DNA of 5,577 nt, taken from positions 1 to 5,577 of the forward strand of contig JAQGNM010000476.1 in assembly GCA_028291845.1 (NCBI GenBank). The letters run 5' to 3'. This stretch comes from Massilia sp. (GTDB lineage Bacteria; Pseudomonadota; Gammaproteobacteria; Burkholderiales; Burkholderiaceae_D). The position numbers were made by a program, and so were the translations under genes. Positions 1-5,371 of the stretch are shown here, one piece after another; position 1 is the stretch's first letter, and each line of letters opens with the position of its first letter. The notes beneath the pieces are model-generated. The model made no database searches. It saw only the letters and a list, made by a program, of their open reading frames with translations, and was not told where the DNA came from.

Positions 1-360
1 CCGGCCGTCAGCGCGCCGCCGTTGGCGGTGGCGCCAGCCTCGAAACCGGCGTCGCCGAAACTCGCCGCTGCGCCCGCCGCGGCGCCGCCCGCGCAAGCGC
101 CGGTCAAGGCGGCAGCAAGCGCCGACGAAGAGCGCCTGCCGGCGCTGCGCGATTTGCCGGAGAACGTGCGCTCGTCGATTCCGCAGCTGAGCTTCGGCGG
201 CTATATGTATTCGCCCAATCCGGCCGACCGCCTGGTCCTGATCGACAAGGTGCTGCGCCACGAGGGCGAGGAAGTGGCGCCCGGCCTGGTGCTGGAAAAA
301 CTGCTGCCGAAGGCGGCCATCATGAGCTACAGGGGAACCCGCTATAAAGTCGCGTACTGA
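1..360 (+). CDS. gspB: Type II secretion protein GspB, C-terminal part (5' truncated)
   Basis: The frame is open from the first base, so the gene starts upstream of the window; the 119 visible residues are its C-terminal part and it ends in TGA at 358-360. The first 40 or so residues are an Ala/Pro/Lys-rich linker, typical of the periplasm-spanning stretch of GspB/PulB-type proteins. From about residue 46 comes the compact T2SSB domain, with the recognisable pattern LPENVRSSIPQL, then GGYMYSPNPADRLVLID, EGEEVAPGLVLEKL and the terminal SYRGTRYKV. GspB proteins are inner-membrane anchored partners of the GspA ATPase and are thought to help place the GspD secretin in the cell wall. The N-terminal membrane segment and any gspA neighbour lie outside the window. 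Family assignment is by recognition of the C-terminal domain and is quite secure. Confidence 0.88.
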   Translation, partial: PAVSAPPLAVAPASKPASPKLAAAPAAAPPAQAPVKAAASADEERLPALRDLPENVRSSIPQLSFGGYMYSPNPADRLVLIDKVLRHEGEEVAPGLVLEKLLPKAAIMSYRGTRYKVAY

Positions 361-370
361 TATTCTCGGA

Positions 371-856
371 GTGGTGGGCTGGTCCGGCAGCGGCAAGACC
401 ACCTTGCTCGAACACCTGGTGGGCGCACTGGCCGCGCGCGGCTTGCGGGTCAACGTCATCAAGCATAGTCACCACGACGTCATGCTCGAACCACCGCACA
501 AGGACAGCGCGCGCTTGCGCAGCGCCGGCGCCGCCGAGGTGATGCTGGCCTCGCCGTTCCGGCTGGCGGTGATGCGCGAGCTGCGCGGGGCGCCGGAGCC
601 GTCGCTGATGGAGCATGTCGCGCGCCTCGCGCCAGCCGATCTGACCGTGGTCGAGGGTTACAAGTGGGAGCCGATCGACAAGCTCGAGGTGTACCGGCCG
701 GCGCTTGGCAAACCAGCCCTGTACGTCGACGACGCGCACATCGTGGCGGTGGCGTCGGACGCCGCCCGTCCGCTCGATGCGCCGGCCTCGCTGGCCTGGC
801 TTGATCTGAATCAGCCGGATGTCGTGCTGGCCTGGCTCAATACACGCCTCGATTAA
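371..856 (+). CDS. mobB: MobB-type molybdopterin-guanine dinucleotide biosynthesis adaptor (GTP-binding)
   Basis: A small P-loop protein of the MobB family, which binds GTP and assists MobA in attaching GMP to molybdopterin to make the MGD form of the molybdenum cofactor; it is cytoplasmic. Counting from the GTG at 371, the Walker A motif GWSGSGKTT is at residues 3-11, the VIKHSHHD segment at 29-36, the family K-D-S with following AGA at 44-54, and VVEGYKWEPIDKLEVYR at 93-109. The start is uncertain. GTG 371 removes the beginning of the first beta strand (ILGVV is encoded just upstream in frame) and has no well-spaced ribosome site. The frame is open back to a TGA at 323-325. Within it an ATA at 344 lies 8 nt after AGGGG (331-335), and would give a 170-residue protein overlapping gspB by 17 nt. 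The function call is secure; the N-terminus is not. Confidence 0.87.
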   Translation: MVGWSGSGKTTLLEHLVGALAARGLRVNVIKHSHHDVMLEPPHKDSARLRSAGAAEVMLASPFRLAVMRELRGAPEPSLMEHVARLAPADLTVVEGYKWEPIDKLEVYRPALGKPALYVDDAHIVAVASDAARPLDAPASLAWLDLNQPDVVLAWLNTRLD

Positions 857-880
857 AGTTCCTGTAAAACCTGCCGTTAT
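854..880 (+). promoter_or_regulatory. Sigma-28 (FliA) type flagellar promoter upstream of the yjfB-like gene
   Basis: TAAAGTTC at 854-861 and GCCGTTAT at 873-880 are separated by exactly 11 nt. The FliA consensus is TAAAGTTT, 11 nt, GCCGATAA, so 7 of 8 and 6 of 8 positions match with ideal spacing. The first three bases of the -35 element are the mobB stop codon. Predicted transcription would start near 887, leaving a leader of about 25 nt before the ATG at 912 with a strong ribosome site. The downstream protein belongs to a family annotated as a putative motility protein, which fits a flagellar late-gene promoter. Confidence 0.7.
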
Positions 881-911
881 CAGGGTAGACGTCCACCCAC
901 AGGAGAGCAGC

Positions 912-1112
912 ATGGATATTGCCGGAATCGCAAAACTTTCAACGAGCATCGCCGAAACGGGCAATGCCCAGGAGGTCGGCCTGGCCATGCTGAAAAAATC
1001 GCAGGACATCGCCGTCTCGACCGCCACCCAGTTGCTCGACGGCGTGCAGCCGGCGCCGTCGGTGCAAAATTTGCCTTCGCATCTGGGCAACACCATAAAT
1101 ACCAAAGCTTGA
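912..1112 (+). CDS. YjfB-family putative motility protein
   Basis: A 66-residue protein beginning MDIAGIAKLSTSIAET and containing AQEVGLAMLKKSQDIAVSTATQLL, the typical layout of the small YjfB family (Pfam YjfB_motility). These proteins are mostly helical, lack a signal peptide and have no established biochemical role; the motility label comes from genomic context in the family. The start at ATG 912 is supported by the ribosome site AGGAGAG at 901-907 and by the family N-terminus. The same frame stays open upstream to an ATG at 819, but that stretch lies inside mobB. It sits 55 nt after mobB and 49 nt before the bufA-like gene. The sigma-28 type promoter just upstream suggests expression with late flagellar genes. 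Confidence 0.82.
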   Translation: MDIAGIAKLSTSIAETGNAQEVGLAMLKKSQDIAVSTATQLLDGVQPAPSVQNLPSHLGNTINTKA

Positions 1113-1127
1113 CGGCTCGCGCGCCGT
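1112..1127 (+). other. Short hairpin directly after the yjfB-like gene
   Basis: ACGGC at 1112-1116 pairs with GCCGT at 1123-1127 around a 6-nt GC-rich loop, starting at the last base of the stop codon. No U-tract follows (GTAAAATCC), so it is at best a weak or Rho-assisted terminator and may let transcription run into the bufA-like gene. Confidence 0.3.
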
Positions 1128-1128
1128 G

Positions 1129-1134
1129 TAAAAT
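1129..1134 (+). promoter_or_regulatory. Possible -10 element for the bufferin operon
   Basis: TAAAAT matches the sigma-70 -10 consensus at 5 of 6 positions. The best -35-like hexamer nearby, TTGACG at 1109-1114, sits only 14 nt upstream, which is too close for a normal promoter, so an activator or another sigma factor would be needed. Initiation from it would fall near 1141. Confidence 0.25.
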
Positions 1135-1153
1135 CCTGATTCACCCATCAGGA
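1134..1153 (+). promoter_or_regulatory. Hairpin that hides the bufA ribosome binding site
   Basis: TCCTGAT at 1134-1140 is perfectly complementary to ATCAGGA at 1147-1153, giving a 7-bp stem with a 6-nt loop. The right arm contains most of the AGGAG ribosome site (1150-1154), which lies 7 nt before the ATG at 1162. On a transcript starting upstream, for example one reading through from the yjfB-like gene, the site would be paired. A transcript starting near 1141 would lack the left arm and be freely translatable. The base pairing is seen directly; a regulatory role is inference. Confidence 0.45.
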
Positions 1154-1161
1154 GCCCTGCC

Positions 1162-1440
1162 ATGAACCAACGCCATCTTCTGCTCGCCGCCGCCCTGGCG
1201 AGCGTGTGCACCGTCGCCGCCGCCGACGAAAATAAATCCGACAAGGAACAGTGCTACGGCGTTGCCAAGGCCGGCCAGAACGACTGCGCCGCCGCCGACG
1301 GCTCGCACGGCTGCGCCGGCATGGCCAAGGTCGACAACAGCGCCCACGAATGGCAGTATGTTGCCAAGGGCACCTGCCTGAAAGCGGGCGGCAAGCTGGG
1401 CGACGACGAGGGCGCCCCGATGGGCGGCGAAGCGAAGTAA
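1162..1440 (+). CDS. bufA: Bufferin-type RiPP precursor, DUF2282 family (BufA-like)
   Basis: A 92-residue secreted protein. Residues 1-21 form a signal peptide (MNQRH, a hydrophobic Leu/Ala run, then AAA before D22), so export to the periplasm is expected. The mature part carries exactly four cysteines in the DUF2282 pattern: EQCYGVAKAGQNDC (C31, C42), HGCAGM (C51), then W64 and KGTCLKAGGKL (C72). DUF2282 proteins encoded next to DUF692 and DUF2063 proteins are bufferin precursors, in which an iron-dependent oxidase converts cysteines to thiooxazole-type heterocycles and the product binds copper in the periplasm. The two central cysteines, C42 and C51, are the expected modification sites by analogy. 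The tail after residue 79 is acidic and Gly-rich. ATG 1162 is fixed by AGGAG at 1150-1154 and by the signal peptide. The modifying enzyme gene begins 8 nt after its stop. Confidence 0.87.
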   Translation: MNQRHLLLAAALASVCTVAAADENKSDKEQCYGVAKAGQNDCAAADGSHGCAGMAKVDNSAHEWQYVAKGTCLKAGGKLGDDEGAPMGGEAK

Positions 1441-1448
1441 TTCCGACA

Positions 1449-3065
1449 ATGTCCGCACCCGGCGTCGCGGTCGGCATTGGCCTGCGCGCGCCGCACTACC
1501 GTGATTTTCTCGAGCGGCCGCAAGCGGTCGACTGGTTCGAAGTCCACACCGAAAATTTTCTGCACTTGTCGGGCCGCGACGGCCAGGTGCTGCAGCGCTT
1601 GCGACGCGATTACCCGGTCAGCCTGCACGGGGTCGGCCTGGGCCTCGGCTCGGCGCACGGTTTTTCGGCCAGCCACCTGGAACGCGTGCGGCGGCTGGCC
1701 GAACGCATCGAGCCGTTTCTCGTTTCCGAGCATTTGAGCTGGAATGCGGTGGCCGGGCGCAATCTGAACGATCTGCTGCCGCTCACCCTCAACCGCGCCG
1801 CCTTCGAGCTGGTGGCCGATCGCATCGACCAGGTGCAGGAGGCGCTGGGCCGCACCATTTTGCTGGAAAACGTTTCGACCTACTTGCGCTTCCGCGACGA
1901 CGCGCTGGGCGAGGCGGCGTTCCTGGCGGCGCTGGCACGCCGTACCGGCTGCGGCTTGCTGCTCGATCTGAACAATCTGTATGTCAACCAGTGCAACCAC
2001 GGCGAGGATGCCTTGGCCGCCATCGCCGCCATCGCTGCCACGGCGCCCGGTGCCGTCGGCGAAATCCACCTGGCCGGCCACCTGGTGACGCCCACCGCGC
2101 TGGTCGACCACCACGGCGCGCCGGTGGCGCCGGCCGTATGGGACTTGTACCGGGCCGCATTGCGTACCTTCGGCAAGCTGCCGACCCTGATCGAATGGGA
2201 CACGGACGTGCCTCATTTGAGCGTTTTATTGGCGGAGGTGGAGCAGGCGAGGGCGCTGGCGGCGCACGTCGAATATGTCAACACAGCGGCCATGGGTTGC
2301 GCGGCCATCGAATGGCCCGCCGCAGCGTCCGACCTGGCCGCCAGCCAGCAGCGGTTCGCCGCCGCCATGCTCGATCCGGCGCTGATCGATCTCGACGCTT
2401 TTGCCGGCGGCGATATTGCCAAACGCCTTGCCATGTATCGCGGCCATCTGACCGGCACCTGGCACGCCACTCTGGCGGCGGCCTTTCCCGTGCTGCGGCA
2501 ACTGGTGGGAGAAGAGTTTTTCGAGGCGATGAGCCGCGCTTTCGGCATCGCCCACCCGCCGGTCGACGCCGATCTGCACGTATTTGGCGCCGACCTGCCT
2601 GGGTTTTTGGAAAAGTTCGAACATGCCGCCGACTATCCGTATTTGGCCGACATGGCGCGCCTCGAATGGGCACTGCACCGCGCCCACTTTGCGGCCGATG
2701 CCGACATCGTCAGCGCCGCCGACCTGGCGGCGCTGACGCCGGCGCAATTCGATAGCGCACGCTTCACCGTGCATCCGGCGCTGTCCCTGCTGGCCTCGCC
2801 CTGGGCGGTGGTGAGCTTGTGGCATGCCCACCATGGCGCCGGGTTTCCCCCATCGATGGCGGCGCCTGAACAGTGCGTGGTGGTTCGCCCGCAGTGGAGG
2901 GCGCAAGTGGCGCCGCTCGACAAGGCACGCTTTGCCGCCTTGCGCGCCCTGGCGGCCGGACAGACTGTGGGGGACGCCCTCGACGCGGCGTTCGCGCTGG
3001 ACGCGCAATTCGACATCGGCGCGGCGCTGGCGCAGTGGCTGGCGCTGGGGATCCTCGTCAAATAA
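1449..3065 (+). CDS. bufB: Fused bufferin maturation enzyme: DUF692/MNIO oxidase (BufB) plus DUF2063 partner (BufC)
   Basis: A 538-residue protein joining two normally separate proteins. Residues 1-283 are a DUF692 (MNIO) TIM-barrel oxidase with the expected metal-ligand and active-site segments: SLHG (H60), SEHLSW (93-98), LLENVSTYL (138-146), LLDLNNLYVN (171-180), IHLAGH (206-211), D220 with HHG (221-223) and IEWDTDVP (248-255). Such enzymes use a multi-iron centre and oxygen to convert cysteines of a precursor peptide. Residues from about 296 to the end match DUF2063: QRFAAAMLDP, RLAMYRGHLTGTWHATLAAAFPVLRQLVG, then DLPGFLEKF and YPYLADMARLEWALHRAH. That partner type is thought to help recognise the precursor. 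ATG 1449 begins MSAPGVAVGIGLRAPHY, the family's usual N-terminus; the longer reading from 1251 is out-of-frame bufA and is rejected. No strong ribosome site is visible, so translation is probably coupled to bufA. Only one in-frame ATG (2292) lies at the junction and it has no ribosome site. Confidence 0.9.
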   Translation: MSAPGVAVGIGLRAPHYRDFLERPQAVDWFEVHTENFLHLSGRDGQVLQRLRRDYPVSLHGVGLGLGSAHGFSASHLERVRRLAERIEPFLVSEHLSWNAVAGRNLNDLLPLTLNRAAFELVADRIDQVQEALGRTILLENVSTYLRFRDDALGEAAFLAALARRTGCGLLLDLNNLYVNQCNHGEDALAAIAAIAATAPGAVGEIHLAGHLVTPTALVDHHGAPVAPAVWDLYRAALRTFGKLPTLIEWDTDVPHLSVLLAEVEQARALAAHVEYVNTAAMGCAAIEWPAAASDLAASQQRFAAAMLDPALIDLDAFAGGDIAKRLAMYRGHLTGTWHATLAAAFPVLRQLVGEEFFEAMSRAFGIAHPPVDADLHVFGADLPGFLEKFEHAADYPYLADMARLEWALHRAHFAADADIVSAADLAALTPAQFDSARFTVHPALSLLASPWAVVSLWHAHHGAGFPPSMAAPEQCVVVRPQWRAQVAPLDKARFAALRALAAGQTVGDALDAAFALDAQFDIGAALAQWLALGILVK

Positions 3066-3102
3066 AAACGGCGCCGCAAAATGCCGGGGCGCCGTTTTTT
3101 TT
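3064..3102 (+). terminator. Strong intrinsic terminator, probably bidirectional
   Basis: The arm at 3064-3075 pairs perfectly with 3088-3099 (core ACGGCGCC with GGCGCCGT, flanked by A:T pairs), with a 12-nt loop. Eight Ts follow at 3095-3102. It begins inside the stop codon of the fused bufBC gene. On the opposite strand the A-run at 3064-3068 gives a shorter U-tract, so it can also end the DUF883 transcript, whose stop codon is 16 nt away. Confidence 0.9.
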
Positions 3103-3118
3103 ACAGAGCTCGATCAAG

Positions 3119-3403
3119 TCAGTGAAACGCCCGTAACACGCGCGCTTCGCCGGTGCTGTCGGCGTGCTGCAGGCTCGCCGCCTGGGTGGCCACCATCATG
3201 CGTTCGAGCTGGGCGTCTTCGAAGCGCGTCAGCTCCTCGGTAGCCGCGCTCAAGGCCTGGGCCAGCTTTTCCCGCGCGCTTTGATACAGCATGCTGGTGT
3301 ACTGGTCTGTATTTTTCAACAATTCTTCCGCATTTTCGATGACGACCCGGAGGTCGCCGATCAGCCGCTGCTGGGTAGGCTGGTTGTCGTTGGGCCCGTT
3401 CAT
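3119..3403 (-). CDS. DUF883 (ElaB/YqjD/YgaM-like) protein without membrane anchor
   Basis: A 94-residue, mostly helical, polar protein. The stretch RLIGDLRVVIENAEELLKNT (residues 13-32), followed by LYQSAREKLAQALSAATEELTRFED, is the usual DUF883 N-terminal helix. Family members such as ElaB and YqjD are inner-membrane tail-anchored proteins that associate with ribosomes in stationary phase. Their C-terminus normally carries a DDYVHENPW-type motif and a Gly-rich transmembrane helix ending in Arg. Here the protein instead ends SLQHADSTGEARVLRAFH with no hydrophobic segment, so it would be soluble. The start ATG at 3403 is supported by AAGGGGA at 3408-3414. It is transcribed towards the shared terminator at 3064-3102. 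Family assignment is good; function is not established. Confidence 0.72.
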   Translation of the reverse strand: MNGPNDNQPTQQRLIGDLRVVIENAEELLKNTDQYTSMLYQSAREKLAQALSAATEELTRFEDAQLERMMVATQAASLQHADSTGEARVLRAFH

Positions 3404-3579
3404 GGCATCCCCTTTGGCCGGTTAGTCACGTCTTATGATATGAGCAAGCAAGGCCAAGCGGTGTTGTGTCGCCGCAAAGCCGCAGGATGCCTGCCCCCTC
3501 ACTTACTCTCGATCCTGACGAAACTCAGCAGTAAATCAGCGCTGAAGCAGAAAGCGGTCGAACTTCCGCCGCGTTTTGG
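3404..3579. other. Intergenic region between the DUF883 and S4-domain genes
   Basis: No convincing gene. It holds the DUF883 ribosome site, an isolated -10-like hexamer on the - strand (TATCAT, 3440-3435) without a good -35, a small GCAGG/CCTGC hairpin (3482-3494, 3-nt loop) with no U-tract, and a 10-bp palindrome at 3536-3545. GCGG at 3554-3557 can pair with CCGC at 3566-3569, and on the - strand a TTT run follows, so it could be a weak terminator for the S4-domain gene. None of these is strong. Confidence 0.3.
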
Positions 3580-3807
3580 CTAACTTGGCTCGCCGGCAAC
3601 CACGTCGATGCGCACATCGCCCAGGCTGACCGTCTGGCCCGCGCGAATCTTCGCCGTCTTGCGCGCTTCCGGCTGGCCGTCAACCTTGACCACGCCGCTG
3701 GCCACCAAATTCTTGCCGGCGCCACCGCTGTCGACCACCCCGACCAGTTTTAATAGCTGATTGACTTCGATGTAGTCGCCGTTCAGTTCAAAAGTAAGTT
3801 TCTGCAT
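3580..3807 (-). CDS. Small S4-domain RNA-binding protein (YbcJ-like)
   Basis: A 75-residue protein that is essentially one S4 RNA-binding domain. The diagnostic pattern is visible: I13-EVNQLLKLVGVVDSGGAGKNLV (helices), then SGVVKVDGQPEARKTAKIRAGQTVSLG at 37-63. The VKVDG...R.K..I..GQ.V core is the loop-and-strand part of S4 domains. It resembles E. coli YbcJ in length and layout; YbcJ-type proteins bind RNA in structural studies but their cellular target is not settled. It lies downstream of fumC on the same strand with a 62-nt gap that contains a candidate terminator and promoter, so it is probably a separate transcription unit. The region just before the ATG has no clear ribosome site, only a weak TAAG. 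Confidence 0.85.
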   Translation of the reverse strand: MQKLTFELNGDYIEVNQLLKLVGVVDSGGAGKNLVASGVVKVDGQPEARKTAKIRAGQTVSLGDVRIDVVAGEPS

Positions 3808-3813
3808 AATAAC

Positions 3814-3838
3814 TTAACGAAATAATATTGTTTGTTAA
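3814..3838. repeat. Imperfect AT-rich inverted repeat, possible operator
   Basis: TTAAC-g-AAAtAAT on the left mirrors ATTgTTT-GTTAA on the right about a centre at 3826/3827, with one bulged G and one T/G mismatch. It covers the -10 region of the S4-domain gene, where a repressor could act. It is AT-rich in an otherwise GC-rich window, so chance symmetry is possible. Confidence 0.3.
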
Positions 3839-3851
3839 AAGACGCACACAA
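3822..3851 (-). promoter_or_regulatory. Candidate promoter of the S4-domain gene
   Basis: On the - strand TATTAT (3827-3822, 5 of 6 to the -10 consensus) follows a poor -35, TTGTGT (3851-3846), at 18 nt. Initiation would leave a leader of only about 8 nt before the ATG at 3807, which fits the absence of a ribosome site. The -10 lies inside an imperfect AT-rich inverted repeat at 3814-3838. Confidence 0.35.
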
Positions 3852-3859
3852 GAGTGTGC
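3837..3859 (-). terminator. Candidate fumC terminator
   Basis: Reading the - strand, GCACAC (3859-3854) pairs with GTGTGC (3849-3844) around a 4-nt loop, and TTTT follows at 3840-3837 after a short GTC. It begins 11 nt after the fumC stop codon. The stem is only 6 bp and the U-run is short, so efficiency may be modest. Confidence 0.5.
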
Positions 3860-3869
3860 AAAGGAGCAT

Positions 3870-5258
3870 TTATCCGGGACGGGTCATGTCGAGCGGTACG
3901 ATCCATTCGTCGAACTGTTGCTCGGTGACGAAATCGAGCTGCAGCGCCGCCTGCTTGAGCGTCAATCCCTCGTGCTGCGCCAGCTTGGCGATCTGCGCCG
4001 CGCGGTCGTAGCCGATATGGGGCGCCAGCGCCGTCACCAGCATCAATGAACGCTCCATCAATTCGCCGATGCGTTGACGATTTGGTTCGATGCCCTGCAC
4101 GCAGTGTTCGTCGAAGGACAACATGCCGTCGGCCAGCAGGCGCGCGCTTTGCAGGAAGTTATGCACGATCATCGGCTTGAAGACATTCAACTCGAAATTG
4201 CCCGAGGCGCCGCCGACGGTGATGGCAACGTCGTTGCCGAACACCTGGCAGCACAGCATGGTGAGCGCTTCGCACTGCGTCGGATTGACCTTGCCGGGCA
4301 TGATCGAGCTGCCCGGTTCGTTTTCAGGAATGGTGATTTCACCAAGGCCCGAGCGCGGACCGGAGGCCATCCAGCGCACATCGTTGGCAATTTTCATCAG
4401 GGCCGTGGCCAGGGTTTTCAGCGCGCCGTGCGCCGCCACCAGGGCGTCGTGGCCGGCCAGGGCGGCGAACTTGTTGGGCGCGGTCATGAAACCGATGCCG
4501 GTGCGGCTGGCCAGTTCATTGGCGATGCGGCCGGCAAATTGGGGATGGGCGTTCAGGCCGGTGCCGACGGCGGTGCCGCCGGCAGCCAGCAGCAGCACGC
4601 CGGGCAGGGCGTTTTGCAACTGGATGCCGGCATATTCGAGCTGGGCGGCGTAGCCGGAAAATTCCTGGCCGAGCGTGAGCGGCGTGGCGTCCTGCAAGTG
4701 GGTGCGGCCGATCTTGACGATGTCGGCAAATTCGCCGGATTTACGCTCGATGGTGCCGCGCAATTGCGCCAGCGCCGGCAGCACGCCATGCACCAGCGCC
4801 TGGGCGGCAGCCACGTGCATGGCGGTGGGGAACATGTCGTTCGACGACTGGCCCATGTTGACGTGGTCGTTCGGATGCAGCAGTCGGCCTTCGCCGCGCT
4901 CGCCGCCGAGCAGCTCCGAGGCGCGGTTGGCCAGCACTTCGTTCATGTTCATGTTGGATTGGGTGCCCGAGCCGGTCTGCCATACCGCCAGCGGAAACTG
5001 GTCGCCGTGGCGGTCCTCGAGCACTTCATCGGCGGCGGCGATGATGGCGTCGGCAAAGCGGTCGTCGAGCTTGCCCAGCGAACGGTTCACCTCGGCGGCG
5101 GCGCGCTTGACTTGCGCCAGGGCGGCGATCAACTCGGGCGCCATGCGCTCGGTGGAAATGTGGAAATGGTGCAGGGACCGCTGGGTTTGCGCGCCCCACA
5201 ACTTGTCGGCGGGCACCTCGATGGGTCCGAAACTGTCTTTTTCGATCCTGTGTTCCAT
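3870..5258 (-). CDS. fumC: Class II fumarate hydratase (fumarase C)
   Basis: A full-length 462-residue fumarase (E. coli FumC has 467) that interconverts fumarate and L-malate in the cytoplasmic TCA cycle. Class II enzymes are iron-free homotetramers. Visible landmarks are FGPIEVPADKLWGAQTQRS near the start, WQTGSGTQSNMNMNEV (93-108), the HPNDHVNMGQSSND segment (128-141; H128, N130 and D131 correspond to the second, B site), GRTHLQDATP with the catalytic His at 187, and the superfamily signature GSSIMPGKVNP (316-326) with the catalytic Ser at 317. All key residues are intact. The signature could also suggest aspartase or argininosuccinate lyase, but the flanking sequence is clearly fumarase. 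ATG 5258 is supported by AGGA at 5265-5268, 6 nt away, and by the family N-terminus. It has its own promoter and a candidate terminator, so it is probably monocistronic. Confidence 0.97.
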   Translation of the reverse strand: MEHRIEKDSFGPIEVPADKLWGAQTQRSLHHFHISTERMAPELIAALAQVKRAAAEVNRSLGKLDDRFADAIIAAADEVLEDRHGDQFPLAVWQTGSGTQSNMNMNEVLANRASELLGGERGEGRLLHPNDHVNMGQSSNDMFPTAMHVAAAQALVHGVLPALAQLRGTIERKSGEFADIVKIGRTHLQDATPLTLGQEFSGYAAQLEYAGIQLQNALPGVLLLAAGGTAVGTGLNAHPQFAGRIANELASRTGIGFMTAPNKFAALAGHDALVAAHGALKTLATALMKIANDVRWMASGPRSGLGEITIPENEPGSSIMPGKVNPTQCEALTMLCCQVFGNDVAITVGGASGNFELNVFKPMIVHNFLQSARLLADGMLSFDEHCVQGIEPNRQRIGELMERSLMLVTALAPHIGYDRAAQIAKLAQHEGLTLKQAALQLDFVTEQQFDEWIVPLDMTRPG

Positions 5259-5287
5259 GGCTGATCCTGGCTTTTTGTGAGTTCGGA

Positions 5288-5316
5288 ATTAAAGAGTTTA
5301 CTCCAACGTTCGTTAA
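5288..5316 (-). promoter_or_regulatory. Sigma-70 type promoter of fumC
   Basis: On the - strand TTAACG (5316-5311, 4 of 6 to the -35 consensus) and TTTAAT (5293-5288, 5 of 6 to the -10) are separated by 17 nt. Initiation near 5281 would leave about 22 nt of leader containing the AGGA ribosome site. Confidence 0.5.
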
Positions 5317-5371
5317 TGAGACTGGGGCGCCACTGTTTGTCGCCCGCCTACAGCAGTCAAAGATCGAATCC

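Noticed and set aside
881..899. GGGT/ACCC hairpin before the yjfB-like gene as a mobB terminator
   Set aside because: The stem is four base pairs with no U-tract, and it lies in the predicted start region of the sigma-28 promoter.
819..911. Earlier ATG for the yjfB-like gene
   Set aside because: The stretch lies in mobB, and ATG 912 has a strong ribosome site and the family N-terminus.
1109..1134. TTGACG with TAAAAT as a standard sigma-70 promoter for bufA
   Set aside because: The spacer is only 14 nt, too short for a standard promoter; only the -10 is kept, at low confidence.
320..1144. 274-codon - strand frame opposite mobB and the yjfB-like gene
   Set aside because: The strongly supported + strand genes explain the region; its translation is Arg/His/Gln-rich with no domain.
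1251..1448. Long upstream extension of the bufBC frame
   Set aside because: It overlaps the bufA-like gene in another frame, translates to an Arg-rich low-complexity stretch, and the DUF692 N-terminus begins at 1449.
1254..3008. Long - strand frames opposite the bufA and bufBC genes
   Set aside because: They mirror the third-position GC bias of the + strand genes and show no domain or ribosome site.
3164..3583. + strand frame across the DUF883 gene and the following gap
   Set aside because: It is antisense to a recognisable DUF883 protein and has no recognisable domain of its own.
4074..5264. 396-codon frame opposite fumC
   Set aside because: It is a GC-bias shadow of the fumC codons, rich in Gly, Ala, Arg, His and Gln, with no recognisable domain.
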